Source: Pseudocercospora fijiensis CIRAD86 (lineage: Eukaryota > Ascomycota > Dothideomycetes > Mycosphaerellales > Mycosphaerellaceae). Taken from it: DNA of 64,000 nt. Below, piece after piece: positions 43,013-54,170 of the stretch; the stretch's first letter is position 1, and each line of letters starts with the position of its first letter. The notes below the pieces were generated by a model. That model saw nothing but the letters and a program-made list of their open reading frames with translations, was not told where the DNA came from and did not search any database. The position numbers were made by a program, and so were the translations under genes. The stretch covers positions 8,181,735 to 8,245,734 of the forward strand of contig NW_006921532.1 of the NCBI RefSeq assembly GCF_000340215.1, written 5' to 3'.

Positions 43013-43120
43013 ACTTGAAGTGTGTGTGATGGTTGATTGAGTGTCTATAGAAGAAGCGAGAAGTCGCTAAATAGGGTGCCGCGTGTGCACGGACCTAGGC
43101 ACATGCCTCAGGATTCAACT
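43013..43120 (-). repeat. Copia-type element 5' LTR (108 bp)
   Basis: Same sequence as 41814-41921. TGTTC target duplication follows at 43121-43125. Confidence 0.9.
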
Positions 43121-43125
43121 TGTTC

Positions 43126-45060
43126 TTGCTTTGCTTATTTTTCTACCTATTTCTTCGACTTCTTCGGCTTCTTACCGCTATTATTATTGTCTACGCTCTT
43201 ACCTTTACGCTTCTTAGTTATCGCGTTAGTCGGCGGCGCCTTCGAAGGTAGATAATAAGTCGATAATAGGTCGGCTAGTAATAGCGCTTATAATAGTTGC
43301 GGTAGCTGTATTAGTATTAGAATCGCGTCCGGATACGTATTCTTAAAGTAAGTAAGAACAAGGTTAGTAAAGCCCTTCCTAATATTATCGCCGCTATCGT
43401 AGAAGACTATTAGTATCTTAGAGATAATAACTTCGCGCTCCTTATCGTTCTCGTCTATACCTTATTAGTTATATAAGCGCTTAAGTTAGAAGATTAACTC
43501 GTACGCGTTAGTAAGTACTTCGCGTATATTTAGTCGATAGGTAGGCGCGTACGCCGCCGCCGCCTCGGTATCCTCGGTTTATACTACTATAGACTTAGAA
43601 GCGTCTTCTTCGTAGACCTCGAGAGCGCGTCCTACGAACATATTTACCTATTATTACTAGTATTAATCTTTAATAATAACGCGTCTAAGTATAATATAAT
43701 AGTACTAGAGGTTAGCGCAAAGAACGCAATATTAGCGAAAGAATTTATAGTCGTAGGTAAGCGTACCTAGTAGTACCTACTACCTTACTCGATAACGGCT
43801 TCGGGTCGTAGTATACGGATTTGTCGAGAACGCGATTAATCTTAGTACTAATCTTGCGTTAAATAGGCTACGGCAGGCGTAGAAGCTATATTCGGAGCTC
43901 CTCGTCGTCGCCGCGCGCGAGTAGATATATATTTAATACCTATCGCTTGCCTACGATTTCCGAGCGAAGCTCTCGCAACTCGCCTTCCTATATCGTATAA
44001 ATAGCGACGCCCTTTAGTAAGAAGTCCGCCGCTATTAGTAACTTATTGCCGTCTATTTTAATATATACGTAGAAGCTCTCGTTTATATTCGTATCCTTAT
44101 ATTGTCCAATAATAGTAGGTATATTATAGACGCGATAATAGTTAGCCTAAAGGCGAATATCGCTGCCGAAGTCTTGTACTAAATATATATAGTTAGAGTC
44201 GTAGTCGCTGTTTCGAGGGAGGCTATCGATAGCGGCTTAGAGTAATTCTTTCGCGCCTTCGAGCGAGTAGTAATAGACAACGGCGGCGCGAAGGTGTTTA
44301 CGTATCTCTTAGCAGATCTTCGTACTAAAGCGTCTATCGATAGTGCGCTAAACGTGAATATAGTATAGTAGGTATATTGTCGTTAGAAACGCTATTCGGA
44401 CTGCGCGTCGCTCGGCGGCCGAGTCGTCTATAAGGAGGAATTTAGGTATCTAAATACCGCCTGTCTACCTACTTATAGTGCGTAAAAACTCCGCTATAAT
44501 ATCGCCGTCGTTAGTAGGTAAAAGCATATATGCCGCTATACGAGAAATGCTATATTTATCCTTTACTATAATAGTATAAAGGAACTAACCTAGGTAATTA
44601 GTCTTATACGTCGCGTTTATAAACGCGATCGTGTAATAGGCTTTAAGTAGTTCTATACTAGTTTTGCTCGTATATACGACGCCGTAGGTAGTCTCTTTAT
44701 TAATTTAGCGTACGGCTTCTATGTTTTCGGAAAATAGCCCTTTTATAATAATGTATTAGCAGTTGTTATAATAAAAAACTAGAATTAAAACAAACAAGAA
44801 TCTAGCGAAATCTAAGATTTAGGGTTCGGGCTTGCTAAGGCGCGCTAGAAGCCGGACCGAGATATTGCCGTAGCTTCTAAAATTCTTAATTAGCTCGAAG
44901 CTAAGGCTCTACGGCGCTTCCGTTTTAAGCGAAGAACTTTAAAGTATAGAGATTCTTTACTATTCTAGCTTTTTTAGTCTTCTATTTAGTCTAATATCTT
45001 CCTTAGTCGAGGGGATAAGTTAGGCTAGATTCTAAGTCGATCTATTAGTTAATCGGAGTC
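43126..45060 (-). pseudogene. MULE transposase, C-terminal part
   Basis: A minus-strand frame shows the MULE catalytic core around 44700-44400: YGVVYTSKT, then AFINATYKTNYLG, then SISRIAAYMLLPTND, then FLLIDDSAAERRA. NATYKTN is the DxTYKTN-like first acidic motif, with Asp changed to Asn. The remainder towards 43130 is more degraded. The gene was split by Gypsy C at GAGTC (45056-45060) and resumes at 52190. Stops are of RIP type. Confidence 0.8.
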
Positions 45061-45257
45061 TATAAGAAGGGTATGTTAGCAGGTAGATAGGGTGGTAGTA
45101 GGTACAGGTAGTATTCGATAGAGATCTAAGAGGAGAGGGAGGAAGGTAGGCTAGTTAGCCTAACGCTAAGCGCTAAGCCCTGCCTAAGGCATCGAGACCC
45201 TAGCTTCACTCGAGCCTAGTTATATGCTAATTACGTATAACCTCTTTAGTCCTAATA
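45061..45257 (-). repeat. Gypsy C 3' LTR (197 bp)
   Basis: Minus strand begins TATTAGGACTAAAGAGG and ends CCCTTCTTATA. Confidence 0.9.
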
Positions 45258-46469
45258 TACGCTTCCCTTTTAAAGGCCGCGCCCTCGTAGCCGGTCTATA
45301 TTCTATTCTCAACCTCTGTTGCTACTAACTTAGTAGGTTTAGCAAGCTTCTTAGTCCGCGCTAAATTGAATACGCAATTACCGATTATATAACTATATTA
45401 AACCTTACCTCTAATACAACACAATGTCTAACTCTAACTGCGCTATCCTTATATATAATAAAGTAATATATAACTATAAGAATTAGAGACTATCGACTAA
45501 TTACAATACGAGCGCGTCTTCCCTACTATAATAGGTAGACGTACGAGGTATTGTAGCCCTACCTCCGTTCTAAGTAATGTCGTACCGAGTTCTTTGCGTC
45601 TACTCTTAAAAGACCTAGCAATATCCGCTTCCGAGGGTTTGTCCGTTCCGAGAGTTATTCTTATTGTTACGAGGGCCATTATTTACTTCCGTAGTTTTAC
45701 TAGCCCTAATTAGTTAGGTTTGGTAGCCTTCAAGTATTAACTAATTATATCTTTTCAAAAAACTTAGTTCTTCTAGTTTCTATAGGTAAAGGCTATTATA
45801 AGTGCAGTAGTAGAGGTTCGCCTCGCTTAAAGGGTTAGATAGATCGAGGAGTAACCTATTATCCGCAAGATCGACCCCGGCTAGCTTAGCTCTATAGTTT
45901 TGCCCTTAGTTAGTCTATTAGTCGCTTAATCTTTTAGGCGGCTTAAAGTTTTAATCAAAGTTTTAATTAAAGGTGCCTTAGGCTCGTAGTATAGGTAAGG
46001 TTATATCCGTAGGTACAGTAATAATAGCAAGTAATATTAATAATAGCGGCGCTAGTCGTCTTAGCGCTAACTTTACCTTACTTTCGATTTCCTTCGTCGA
46101 CTAATAACATACTCCGCAATACCGTTACTAATATAGCCGCGCCGGCTGTGTCGCCCTTTAGCGTAAGCGTAACGCCGTCGTTACTATTATTATTACCGAT
46201 ACTATTCGCCTACGCGCGCGCGCCGCCTCTATCGACCGCCTAGGCCTTAGGTCTTAATAGAATAAAGGAATAAGAGGGGGACTTAAATACTAGGAGAAGG
46301 GCCTTATAGGGCGCATTAGTAAAGAGGTAGAGCCCTTAAAAGAGCATGCGATTAATTAATTAACGCGTCGTAGCGCGCCTAGTATAGTCTTATTATCCTT
46401 TGTTGCTAACAATTGCTTGTTTCTAATTAGTTAGCTAATAGCACCCCGGGGGTAGTATTATTCCTAGGC

Positions 46470-49400
46470 GACATTATAGGCCCTTAGCCTTCTTCTTGTT
46501 CTTTATACTAGTCTAATACTTATCTAACAACTTAGTTATGTCCTTAAAGGAACCTTTAGCTTCCTATAAGTCCTATTTAGGTGAATAGCCTTGCTATCTC
46601 AATAGGTACTCCTTCTTGCCTTACCTAGTCCGGTGCTTTAGAATACGTTCTATAGACTATAGCTCTTTACTATCCGCTAGTATATCTTCGTGTTTAGTAG
46701 GGGCTTTATCCCCCTCGCGTAGGTAATATAGCTTAAGGAGGGATATATAGAAGGTGTTATAGATAGTGTAATAAGGAGGAAGCTATAACTAATAGGCCTA
46801 TACGGAGGAGCCCTTAACTTCTCGAATGCGGAATAGACTAATGTATCTTAGTGCGAGCTTAGGCCTTGTTTTGCCGTTAGGTAATAGGTGCTTGCGGATG
46901 CGGAGGTTCTTAGTGCTTAGTATAACTATATCGCCTTGTTTAAAGGTCCTTAGCGTATAGTGTTTGTCGTAGTAGGTCTTTTAGTACTCTTAAGCCTTTG
47001 TTAACTTCTCGGCTATCTTAGTATAGATTTCTCGCATCTTCTAAACCCTCTTAATAGCCGCTAGTGTTTCGGGTACTTAACGCGCTTCCCTTTCCTTACG
47101 CTCGGCCTCGAGCGATAGGGGGTCTTATAGTATAGCAGCGTTCTGGCCTATTATAGCTATATAGGGTAAGACCTTAGTTAATGAATGCACACTATTATTG
47201 TATACGAATTCGGCTAGTTGTAGAAGGTTAACCTATCTATTAGGGTCTTTATTAATATAGCTACGCAGGTACTGCTATAGCGTAGCATTTTGCCTCTCTA
47301 TTTAACCGTTAGTCTATAGATAGAAGGCTGTTAATAGCCGATGCTTTAGTCTTAGCTGTAGGTATAATTCGCTCTAATAGTGCGATGTGAATATCGAGCC
47401 CCTATCGGAGACTATCCCCTTAGGGGTCCCCTAATAGCTGTAGAAGATATTGTTCTATAGGGCTTTAGCTATATTAATAGTAGTCCAATCCTTTCGAGCA
47501 AGAATGTAACGAGCACCCTTAGTAAATCGGTCTATAATAACTAGTATAGCGTTAAAGACGTCTTTGCTTCCCCTTCGCTTAGTAGGGGGAAGACCTATAA
47601 TAAAGTCTATTATAAGCTCTATAAAAGGCTTCTTTGGAACAGGGAGTAAAGACAACTCGCTAAATGGTAAGTGCTTTAGTGCTTTGACTCGCTAGTATAC
47701 TGCATAGGTCTGTATATACTCCTTTATATACCGCTTACTATTTAGCTAGTAGTATGTGCGCGATAGTAACTCGTGCGACCTCTCTATACTATAGTAACTA
47801 GCGAGTTTACTATTATAGTGCCTCTTTAAAAGCTCTTGTCTAATCGATTGTTTAGCGGGGATATAGTATCTGCCTTTAAACTTTAAGTAACCTTTGTCGT
47901 CGATCGACTAACTATTACTCTTACTAGATCGAGTCGCCCGTCTACTTACAAGCCTATTAATACGCTCGACAGCAAAGGCGTCCCTCTGCTAAGCACGTAA
48001 TAGCTCATCTATAAACGATTAACTATCCCTATTTGTAAGGTTATTTAATAGCACCCTCGCTATTAAACGAGGTACGTATTATATACATCTAATAGCACTA
48101 GTAGCCGGAACTACTATAACCTCTTCTATAGTGCTATCGCTATTACTATAGATAGCAATATCTTCAATCGAGTTATTATAGCTCGAGCGATCTACGTCCT
48201 TTCTAACGCATACTAGAAGAACGACGACTCCGCTATAGTATTTGTTGCCGCCGCGGAGTCCGGAAGTCCGCTTATCCTACGCTTGCTCGTTAACAATACG
48301 GGCTATAGCAATCTTATACTATAGGGTTAGAAATAAAGAATTAATGTATTAGGTCTCGCTATCGTAATTAGGTCGCCTCGATAGGCTATCGGCAGGGTTA
48401 CTTATACCTAGCCGGTGTAATACATTAAAATTAAACCCGGCGAGGTAGACGGCCTATCTAGCCTGTCGACCTATAACCCTAGTAACCTTAGTAATGCTAC
48501 GGAGGTTGTTATAGTCTATATAGACCTGTATTGTATATTAAGCCCTATCGAGGTAGTGCCTCTAATGCTTAAAGGCCTCGACAATAGCTAGGAGCTCTTG
48601 CTCGTAGGTCTCGTAGCGACGTTTAGCATTAATTATCTTCCTTAAGAAGAAGGCAATCGGGTACTAATAGGTGTTATTAGCCTATTGTAATATAATAGCT
48701 AATATAGCGAACTGTAAAGCGTTAGTCTCAATTCGGATCTGCTTACTTAGTACGAAATAGTACAATAAGGGGACTTTAGTAAATCGTTTCTTTAGGCCGT
48801 TAAAAGCGGCTTGTGTCTTGTTAGTCTATCTAAACTCCCTAGATAGATTGGCCTTAGTTTTAGTAAGCTTAGTTAATAGCATTACGTACCTCGAATAGCC
48901 CTTAATAAACCGGCGGTAGAAGTTAGCGAAACCGAGGAATAATTAAAGCTCTTTAATAGACGTAGGAACAGGCTATTTAGTAATTGTTTTGATCCGATTA
49001 GGATTAGCCTTAACACCCTCGGTTGATACGAGGAAGCTAAGGAAGGACACCTCTTTAGCAGCAAAGGTGCATTTAGAAGGCTTGCAATATAGGCTATAGG
49101 CTCGTAGGCGGTCGAGGACCTTACGTACTACAGCCTAGTGTTCTGCAATATTAGGTAAATATATATAAACTAGGATGTCATCTAGGTAAACTATACAGAG
49201 ATAGTCTAATAGGCCTAAAAGGGCTCGATTAATGTAGGACTAGAATGTTGTAGGGGCATTAGCTAGGCTAAATAGCATAACTAAGTATTCGAAATAGCTA
49301 TAGCAAGTACGGAAGGCTGTTTTCCATTCGTTACCCTTACGAATACAGATACGATAGTACGCATCCTTAATGTCTAGTATAGTGTAGTAGTAAGCCCTAG

Positions 49401-50350
49401 AAAGGCGATCGAGGGTCTTATTAATAAGAGGGAGTAGATAGCGGTCTTTAATAGTAACAGTATTAAGCCCGCGATAGTCGATATATAGGCGTAGGCTACT
49501 ATCCTTCTTTAGCATAAACAGAATAGGTACACTAGCAGGGCTGTTACTATACCTAATTCGACTATTAGCTAGGTTTTCCTCTAGGTACTTACGTAATATA
49601 GCAAGCTCTCGCTTACTAAGGTTGTAGAGGGGACTAAAGGGAACCTCCTTGCCCTCTATAATATTAATCTTATAATCCGTCTCTTTGAATATAGGCAATA
49701 TCGATGCTAGGTAGTGTTTAAATACATTAATGTAGGTCTCTCGGATAGGCTCTAGTATGCGAGCAAGCTAATTAGGATTATTAGGGGGCACAGGTTTATC
49801 GTTATTACTACCGAGCAGGTCGGTAGTCGGATTAGCTAAGGCAGGTATTAGGTTGCTAATAAACAGGACCCTAATATCGTTAGGGCACTCGCTAATATTA
49901 ATGTGTTTAATGTCCTCTTTCCTAGCGATTCTAAATCGCTATTGTTAACTGCCTAAGTCTATAACTATAGCATAGTACTTAAGAATAGGGTTGCTAATAA
50001 CAATGTCGGATAGGAGGCTATCTATATCTACCGCGTAGGTAGTGAAGTTTAGTAGGCGTTCATTTCCGAGGTCGTCTTTTAGAACTATAGGAATATAGTA
50101 GGCTCTATAGGTCAAGTGCCGAGCGTTATTAAACTAAGCAAGGGTTGGTAGGTTAGTCCTCGGCAGTTGTCGAAGGTCTAATTGCTTAGCTAGGCGATAG
50201 CTAATAAGGGCGCTAACTAAATTTCCGGGGTCTAGTATAACCTTTGCCTTATAGTTAGTATCGGGCCTAGATATAAGACAGGTACGTATAATAGCTAGTA
50301 CAATGTCGATAGTCTTACGCCGTACAAGGCTAACAGTTAGTGCGGCGCTT
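46470..50350 (-). pseudogene. Gypsy C pol polyprotein with chromodomain
   Basis: Minus strand, right to left: protease (about 50220-50260); RT with the longest clear stretch at 49240-49698 (KETDYKINIIEGKEVPF, DYRGLN, LDIKDAYYRI); RNase H; integrase (47455-47655 clear, with KPFIELIIDFIIGLPPTKRR and IDRFTKGARYI); and a chromodomain near 46500-46680. Aligned with copy A it is the same protein with different residual open stretches, as expected from independent RIP. Broken by TAG/TAA stops. Confidence 0.88.
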
Positions 50351-50359
50351 ACTCTTTTT

Positions 50360-51760
50360 TCGACTAATTAAAAGAGCCGACTAGGGTAGCATTAGCGGCT
50401 AAAAGGTGTTTCCTATACTTAGCGGAAGTACGGTTAATTCGGGCCTAGTCCTTAGGTTTGTCGCATTAGCCTAGTAGATAGCTAGTGCTATTACAATTAA
50501 AGCACTTCAATCCGGTCGGGAGATTGTTGCTATAGCTATTATTACTGCTATTGTTAGTCGAGCGGTTAGCATTATAGGGATACGAGCCCCTTCTACGGCT
50601 CCTATCGCAGCCTCCTCTATATAGCTAGCGGCTACGGCCTCTTCTACGGTTATTATTACTGTTCCTATTATTAGCATTGTTGTTATAGTAGGAACCTTAG
50701 TTTCCTCCGCGGCTACCGCGGTTGCTACGGTTAGTACTAGCTAGCCGGATCCTCGATTCTAGTCGTTATTAGAGCTAGACAGCTCGTTCGGCTGTTTCTA
50801 CTTCGACTATAAATTAAATGCGTATTAGGTTAGCTTATTCGAATATACGGCGACGGTCCAATTCGAGGATAAGTTCCTATCTAAGTTTTAGGCGTATTTC
50901 CGAGATCTATATAGAATTAGTCTTAGGCGGAAGGTTATCCTCGAGGGTCTTTAAATAGGCTTTAAATAAGCGAGCCGATTAATTAGTCTTCTATTTAGCT
51001 CGAAGATACAGGTCCTAAGCATGTTGTTGCCTTAGTATAGGGTTTCTAAGGGTATCTAGTATAATAGTTTTATAGGTCTGCTACTAAATAGTAGTCTAGT
51101 CGTCGAGGGAGTCGAAATAGTTATCCTATATGCGCTTTAGATCGCTATTAATATACTATATAGCGTGTACGACTAAGGAATAGTCGTCTAGTAGCGCTCT
51201 TAGTGCATTGCGCTAGTTGAGTTTATAGTTACGAATGTAGTCGTTGTACTGCTTTCGACTAGAGCTATTAAACACGATATAGTCCTTAAGTTTAGCATCC
51301 TTCTTTTAGATAGGTAGTAAAGAAGGTCCCGCTATTAGTTTAGTTATCGGGGCTTCCTAAAGGCGACGGAGCTCGAGGAGATTATCCTTTAGCTATTATT
51401 CTTAACGTAGGGCAGTAAGCCTGTTTTAAGTAGCTTCTTAAAGTCTCCCTAATAGTTAAGGGCTAAAGGCTAGTTAGCTATATCGTCGATTGATAATATT
51501 ATTAAGAATGTCGTTAATAGGCAACTCTAGGTCGTTACCTAGAACTATAGGTTCTTCTTTAGTAGGCTCTCTAGCAGGCTCTTTAGTAGGAGGCACTTTA
51601 GTAGGTGCTCTAGTAGGCACTTTAGTAGGCACTTTAGTAGGCACTATGCTACTAGTATTGTCGTTGCTAGCGCTACTAGCGGCGCCGCGATTGTTGTTTC
51701 GTAATAAGCTAGCTATTATAATAAGGGGTAGTACTAATAATATATTGTTAGCCCCTAAGG
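50360..51760 (-). pseudogene. Gypsy C gag, with VPTK repeats
   Basis: The N-terminal part (about 51570-51645) has repeats of VPTK/EPTK type, then capsid-like sequence, an Arg/Gly/Asn-rich segment (about 50560-50720) and the zinc knuckle (about 50463-50510). It is uninterrupted at 51055-51070, where copy A carries the hAT insertion, and so reveals the pre-insertion sequence. A 93-codon plus-strand frame at 51490-51771 is antisense to the repeats. Confidence 0.75.
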
Positions 51761-51992
51761 TGCGGATATAGCGGAATTAGCGAGTATCGGTCTAATATGC
51801 TTAACTTAGTGTAATAGGCCGTATAGAAGGCCTTGCTTAATAGTTGGTACGGTTGTTCTTAGTAGAATAGTACGTATAGGTCCCGTCCTTTAGGCGCAAT
51901 ATAGTTAAATCGATAGTTTTCGTAGCTATACCGCTAAAAGCTTAAAATAAGGACTATCTAGCTGCTGCCCTTAAAGGGTGGATCGAATACTA

Positions 51993-52189
51993 TATAAGAA
52001 GGGTATATTAGCAGGTAGATAGGGTAGTAGTAGGTATAGGTAGTATTCGATAGAGATCTAAGAGGAGAGGGAGGAAGGCAGGCTAGTTAGCCTAACGCTA
52101 AGCGCTAAGCCCTACCTAAGGCATCGAGACCCTAGCTTTACTCGAGCCTAGTTATATACTAATTACGTATAACCTCTTTAGTCCTAACA
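51993..52189 (-). repeat. Gypsy C 5' LTR (197 bp)
   Basis: Minus strand begins TGTTAGGACTAAAGAGG, keeping the TG that the other copies have lost, and ends CCCTTCTTATA at 51993. Confidence 0.9.
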
Positions 52190-52828
52190 GAGTCCGGATG
52201 CGCGGCCGCGACGGCCCGCATAGCTCTTCTTCTAACTCTACGTCTAACTTAATAATAACAATAAGATTAACTAACCTTATTAATACTACTCGTATATATC
52301 TTCTTTCTATGTTTGCTATACTAGCGACGCGCCGCCGAGCCTTCTATCCTTATATGCCTTCCGGAAGGCGCGACTAGAATTTAATACGTCGTATTTTATT
52401 ATAAAATTGCCGCCGGCGGCCTTAAATAGCGCATTCGCCGCTAGGTCGTACTAAGCCTTTAACGTCTTCTATACCGCACTCGGCTTATATCTATAGTATA
52501 CCTCGTGCCCTACGGTAGTTAATAATGCGCTATACTAGTAGAAGAGGTCGAAGTTATCTAGCTAGTAGTAGTCCGAGTAATCCTTGCGACTTATACGCTA
52601 AACTCGATACGCGATAATCTCTTACTCGCTAGTAGTCTTATCTTCGCTATATATAGTATAGACCTTTATAGAAACAGGACAACCCTACGCGCGCTTAATC
52701 TTCTTATTAAACGGCCGCAAACTACGCCCTTTAGTCTTATCCGACTTCTAGTATAGTTGCTTACGAAAGCGGTATATATAACGCGTTATTTCTAATCTAC
52801 TCTTCTCGACGTAGTCTATATTCTTTAC
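52190..52828 (-). pseudogene. MULE transposase, N-terminal part
   Basis: Continuation of the gene at 43126-45060 before Gypsy C split it. The minus strand reads SLRPFNKKIKRA, then GCPVSIKVYTI, resembling the FAR1/GCM-type N-terminal DNA-binding domain that precedes MULE cores (W, C and H ligand positions partly lost). It is cut at 52841 by the LINE. Confidence 0.6.
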
Positions 52829-52877
52829 CTATATATTATTAAATAGATTACTATAAGAGCAGAATAGGAAGAGGAAA

Positions 52878-54170
52878 ATGGCAGCGAACAATCAGAGACG
52901 AAGGGAAGACAGTTAAGAAGGAAGGGAGGACAAATAGAAAGCACTATATACTAGGGCAGAGGAGGTACTAAAGGCGGAAGATAGAAGAACCCCTAAGAGG
53001 GCATATAGGATAATAATCTTAGAACTCCTTAGAGGACTGAAAGCAATCTATAACTAGGCAAGCTACGTAATTATAAAGGTAGCTAATACAGTCGTAGCAA
53101 AGATTACGAAGAAACAATAGGAGATAAGCCTAAACTACCGTACCTAGGCAGCAGTAGCTAGTTAGGAGGCGCTAAAACCCCCGAGGACAGTAGTTAGAGT
53201 CTATATTACGGACCTATAGGAGCAAAAGGAAATCTAAGGACTTATAGGGAAAGAGATTGTAGAAAGAATTACAGTTAAAGAGGTAATTAGGGCTAGGAAC
53301 GAAGGTAAAGGGGTAATTAAGCTGTTTATAGTATAAGAGTAGGATAAAAAGAAGCTAGAAATATAAAAAGAATAGACAACTAAGATAGGGAAAACAGCAA
53401 AGGTCTCCTAATAGCAATTTATAATTATAGCCTATAGTATAATAAGAAGCTTTAAGGAAGAACAGGATATTAAGAGCCTATAGAGACAAAACCAAGCTAT
53501 ATACCTAGGCCTAAAGATCACAAAAGTAGTATAGATCAAAAGGAAAATCGAAGAGACTAAGAAACAGTCTTCCCTAATTATCTAGGTAGGGAGTATAGAG
53601 CAAGCTAATATAGTACTAGACTAGGGGTTGTTCTAGGACTTTAAAAGATTAGAAACAGAGATATATAGAAGCAACTATAGGATAATGCAGTGCTTCAAAT
53701 GTCAACACTATAGACACTTAGTAGCTAAGTATATAAAGACAACTAATACCTACTCCTATTATATAGGGGATTACTAGGTCAAAGAATACAAAGTATACAA
53801 GGGAGAAGCAAGATATACATACTGCACTAAAAGACACCCCTCTTAGGCGAAGGAATACCTAGTAAGAATATAGGTAGCTAGGAAGGCAAAGGAAGCTAGA
53901 ATCAACACACTAAAAAGATATATAATAAGCTAGGGCAGCTAGGTATAGAAGCAACCTAGCTAAGTGCTATAAAAGAGGTCTAGACAGGATAATAGGTTCA
54001 TATTTAGGGCCTTACTAGCATAAGAGAGTCACTAGCAACTAGGGAGACTAAGATACCTTAATATTATAGGAAAGGAAGTAGGGTAGATAAAGCTTAGTCA
54101 AATGTTAGTCTAAAGTAAGGGAAGACTAAAGGAAAACTTATAGGGAAATAATATAGATAAAACCTAATAA
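52878..54170 (+). pseudogene. LINE ORF1 (Gag-like, zinc knuckles)
   Basis: Opens with ATGGCAGCGAACAATCAG (MAANNQ). Ends with CCHC knuckles near 53687-53870: CFKCQHYRHLVAKY, with the last Cys changed to Tyr, and later YCTKRHPS. Such ORF1 proteins bind the element RNA. Many TAG stops at Gln/Trp codons. Confidence 0.75.

Larger units (their letters stand above)
41814..43120 (-). mobile_element. 1.3-kb non-autonomous Copia-type LTR element (TRIM-like)
   Basis: Two 108-bp LTRs (41814-41921, 43013-43120) are nearly identical. The target duplication TGTTC is exact (41809-41813, 43121-43125). Reading on the minus strand, a primer site GGTTATGAGCCC follows the 5' LTR directly. The polypurine tract GAGGGGGTG (41922-41930) abuts the 3' LTR. 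Only a gag remnant and minisatellites lie between; no protease, RT or integrase. Unlike its surroundings it keeps CpA and TpG, so it has largely escaped RIP and is probably the youngest insertion here. Confidence 0.9.
45061..52189 (-). mobile_element. Ty3/Gypsy chromovirus copy C, full length (7129 bp)
   Basis: Both 197-bp LTRs are present (45061-45257 and 51993-52189) and flanked by identical GAGTC (45056-45060, 52190-52194). It belongs to the same family as copies A and B. Between the pol end (about 46470) and the 3' LTR is a 1.2-kb untranslated segment without genes. RIPped throughout. It inserted into the MULE transposase gene. Confidence 0.93.

Noticed and set aside
51490..51771. 93-residue plus-strand frame with VGALVGTLVG repeats
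   Set aside because: Antisense to the VPTK repeats of Gypsy C gag.
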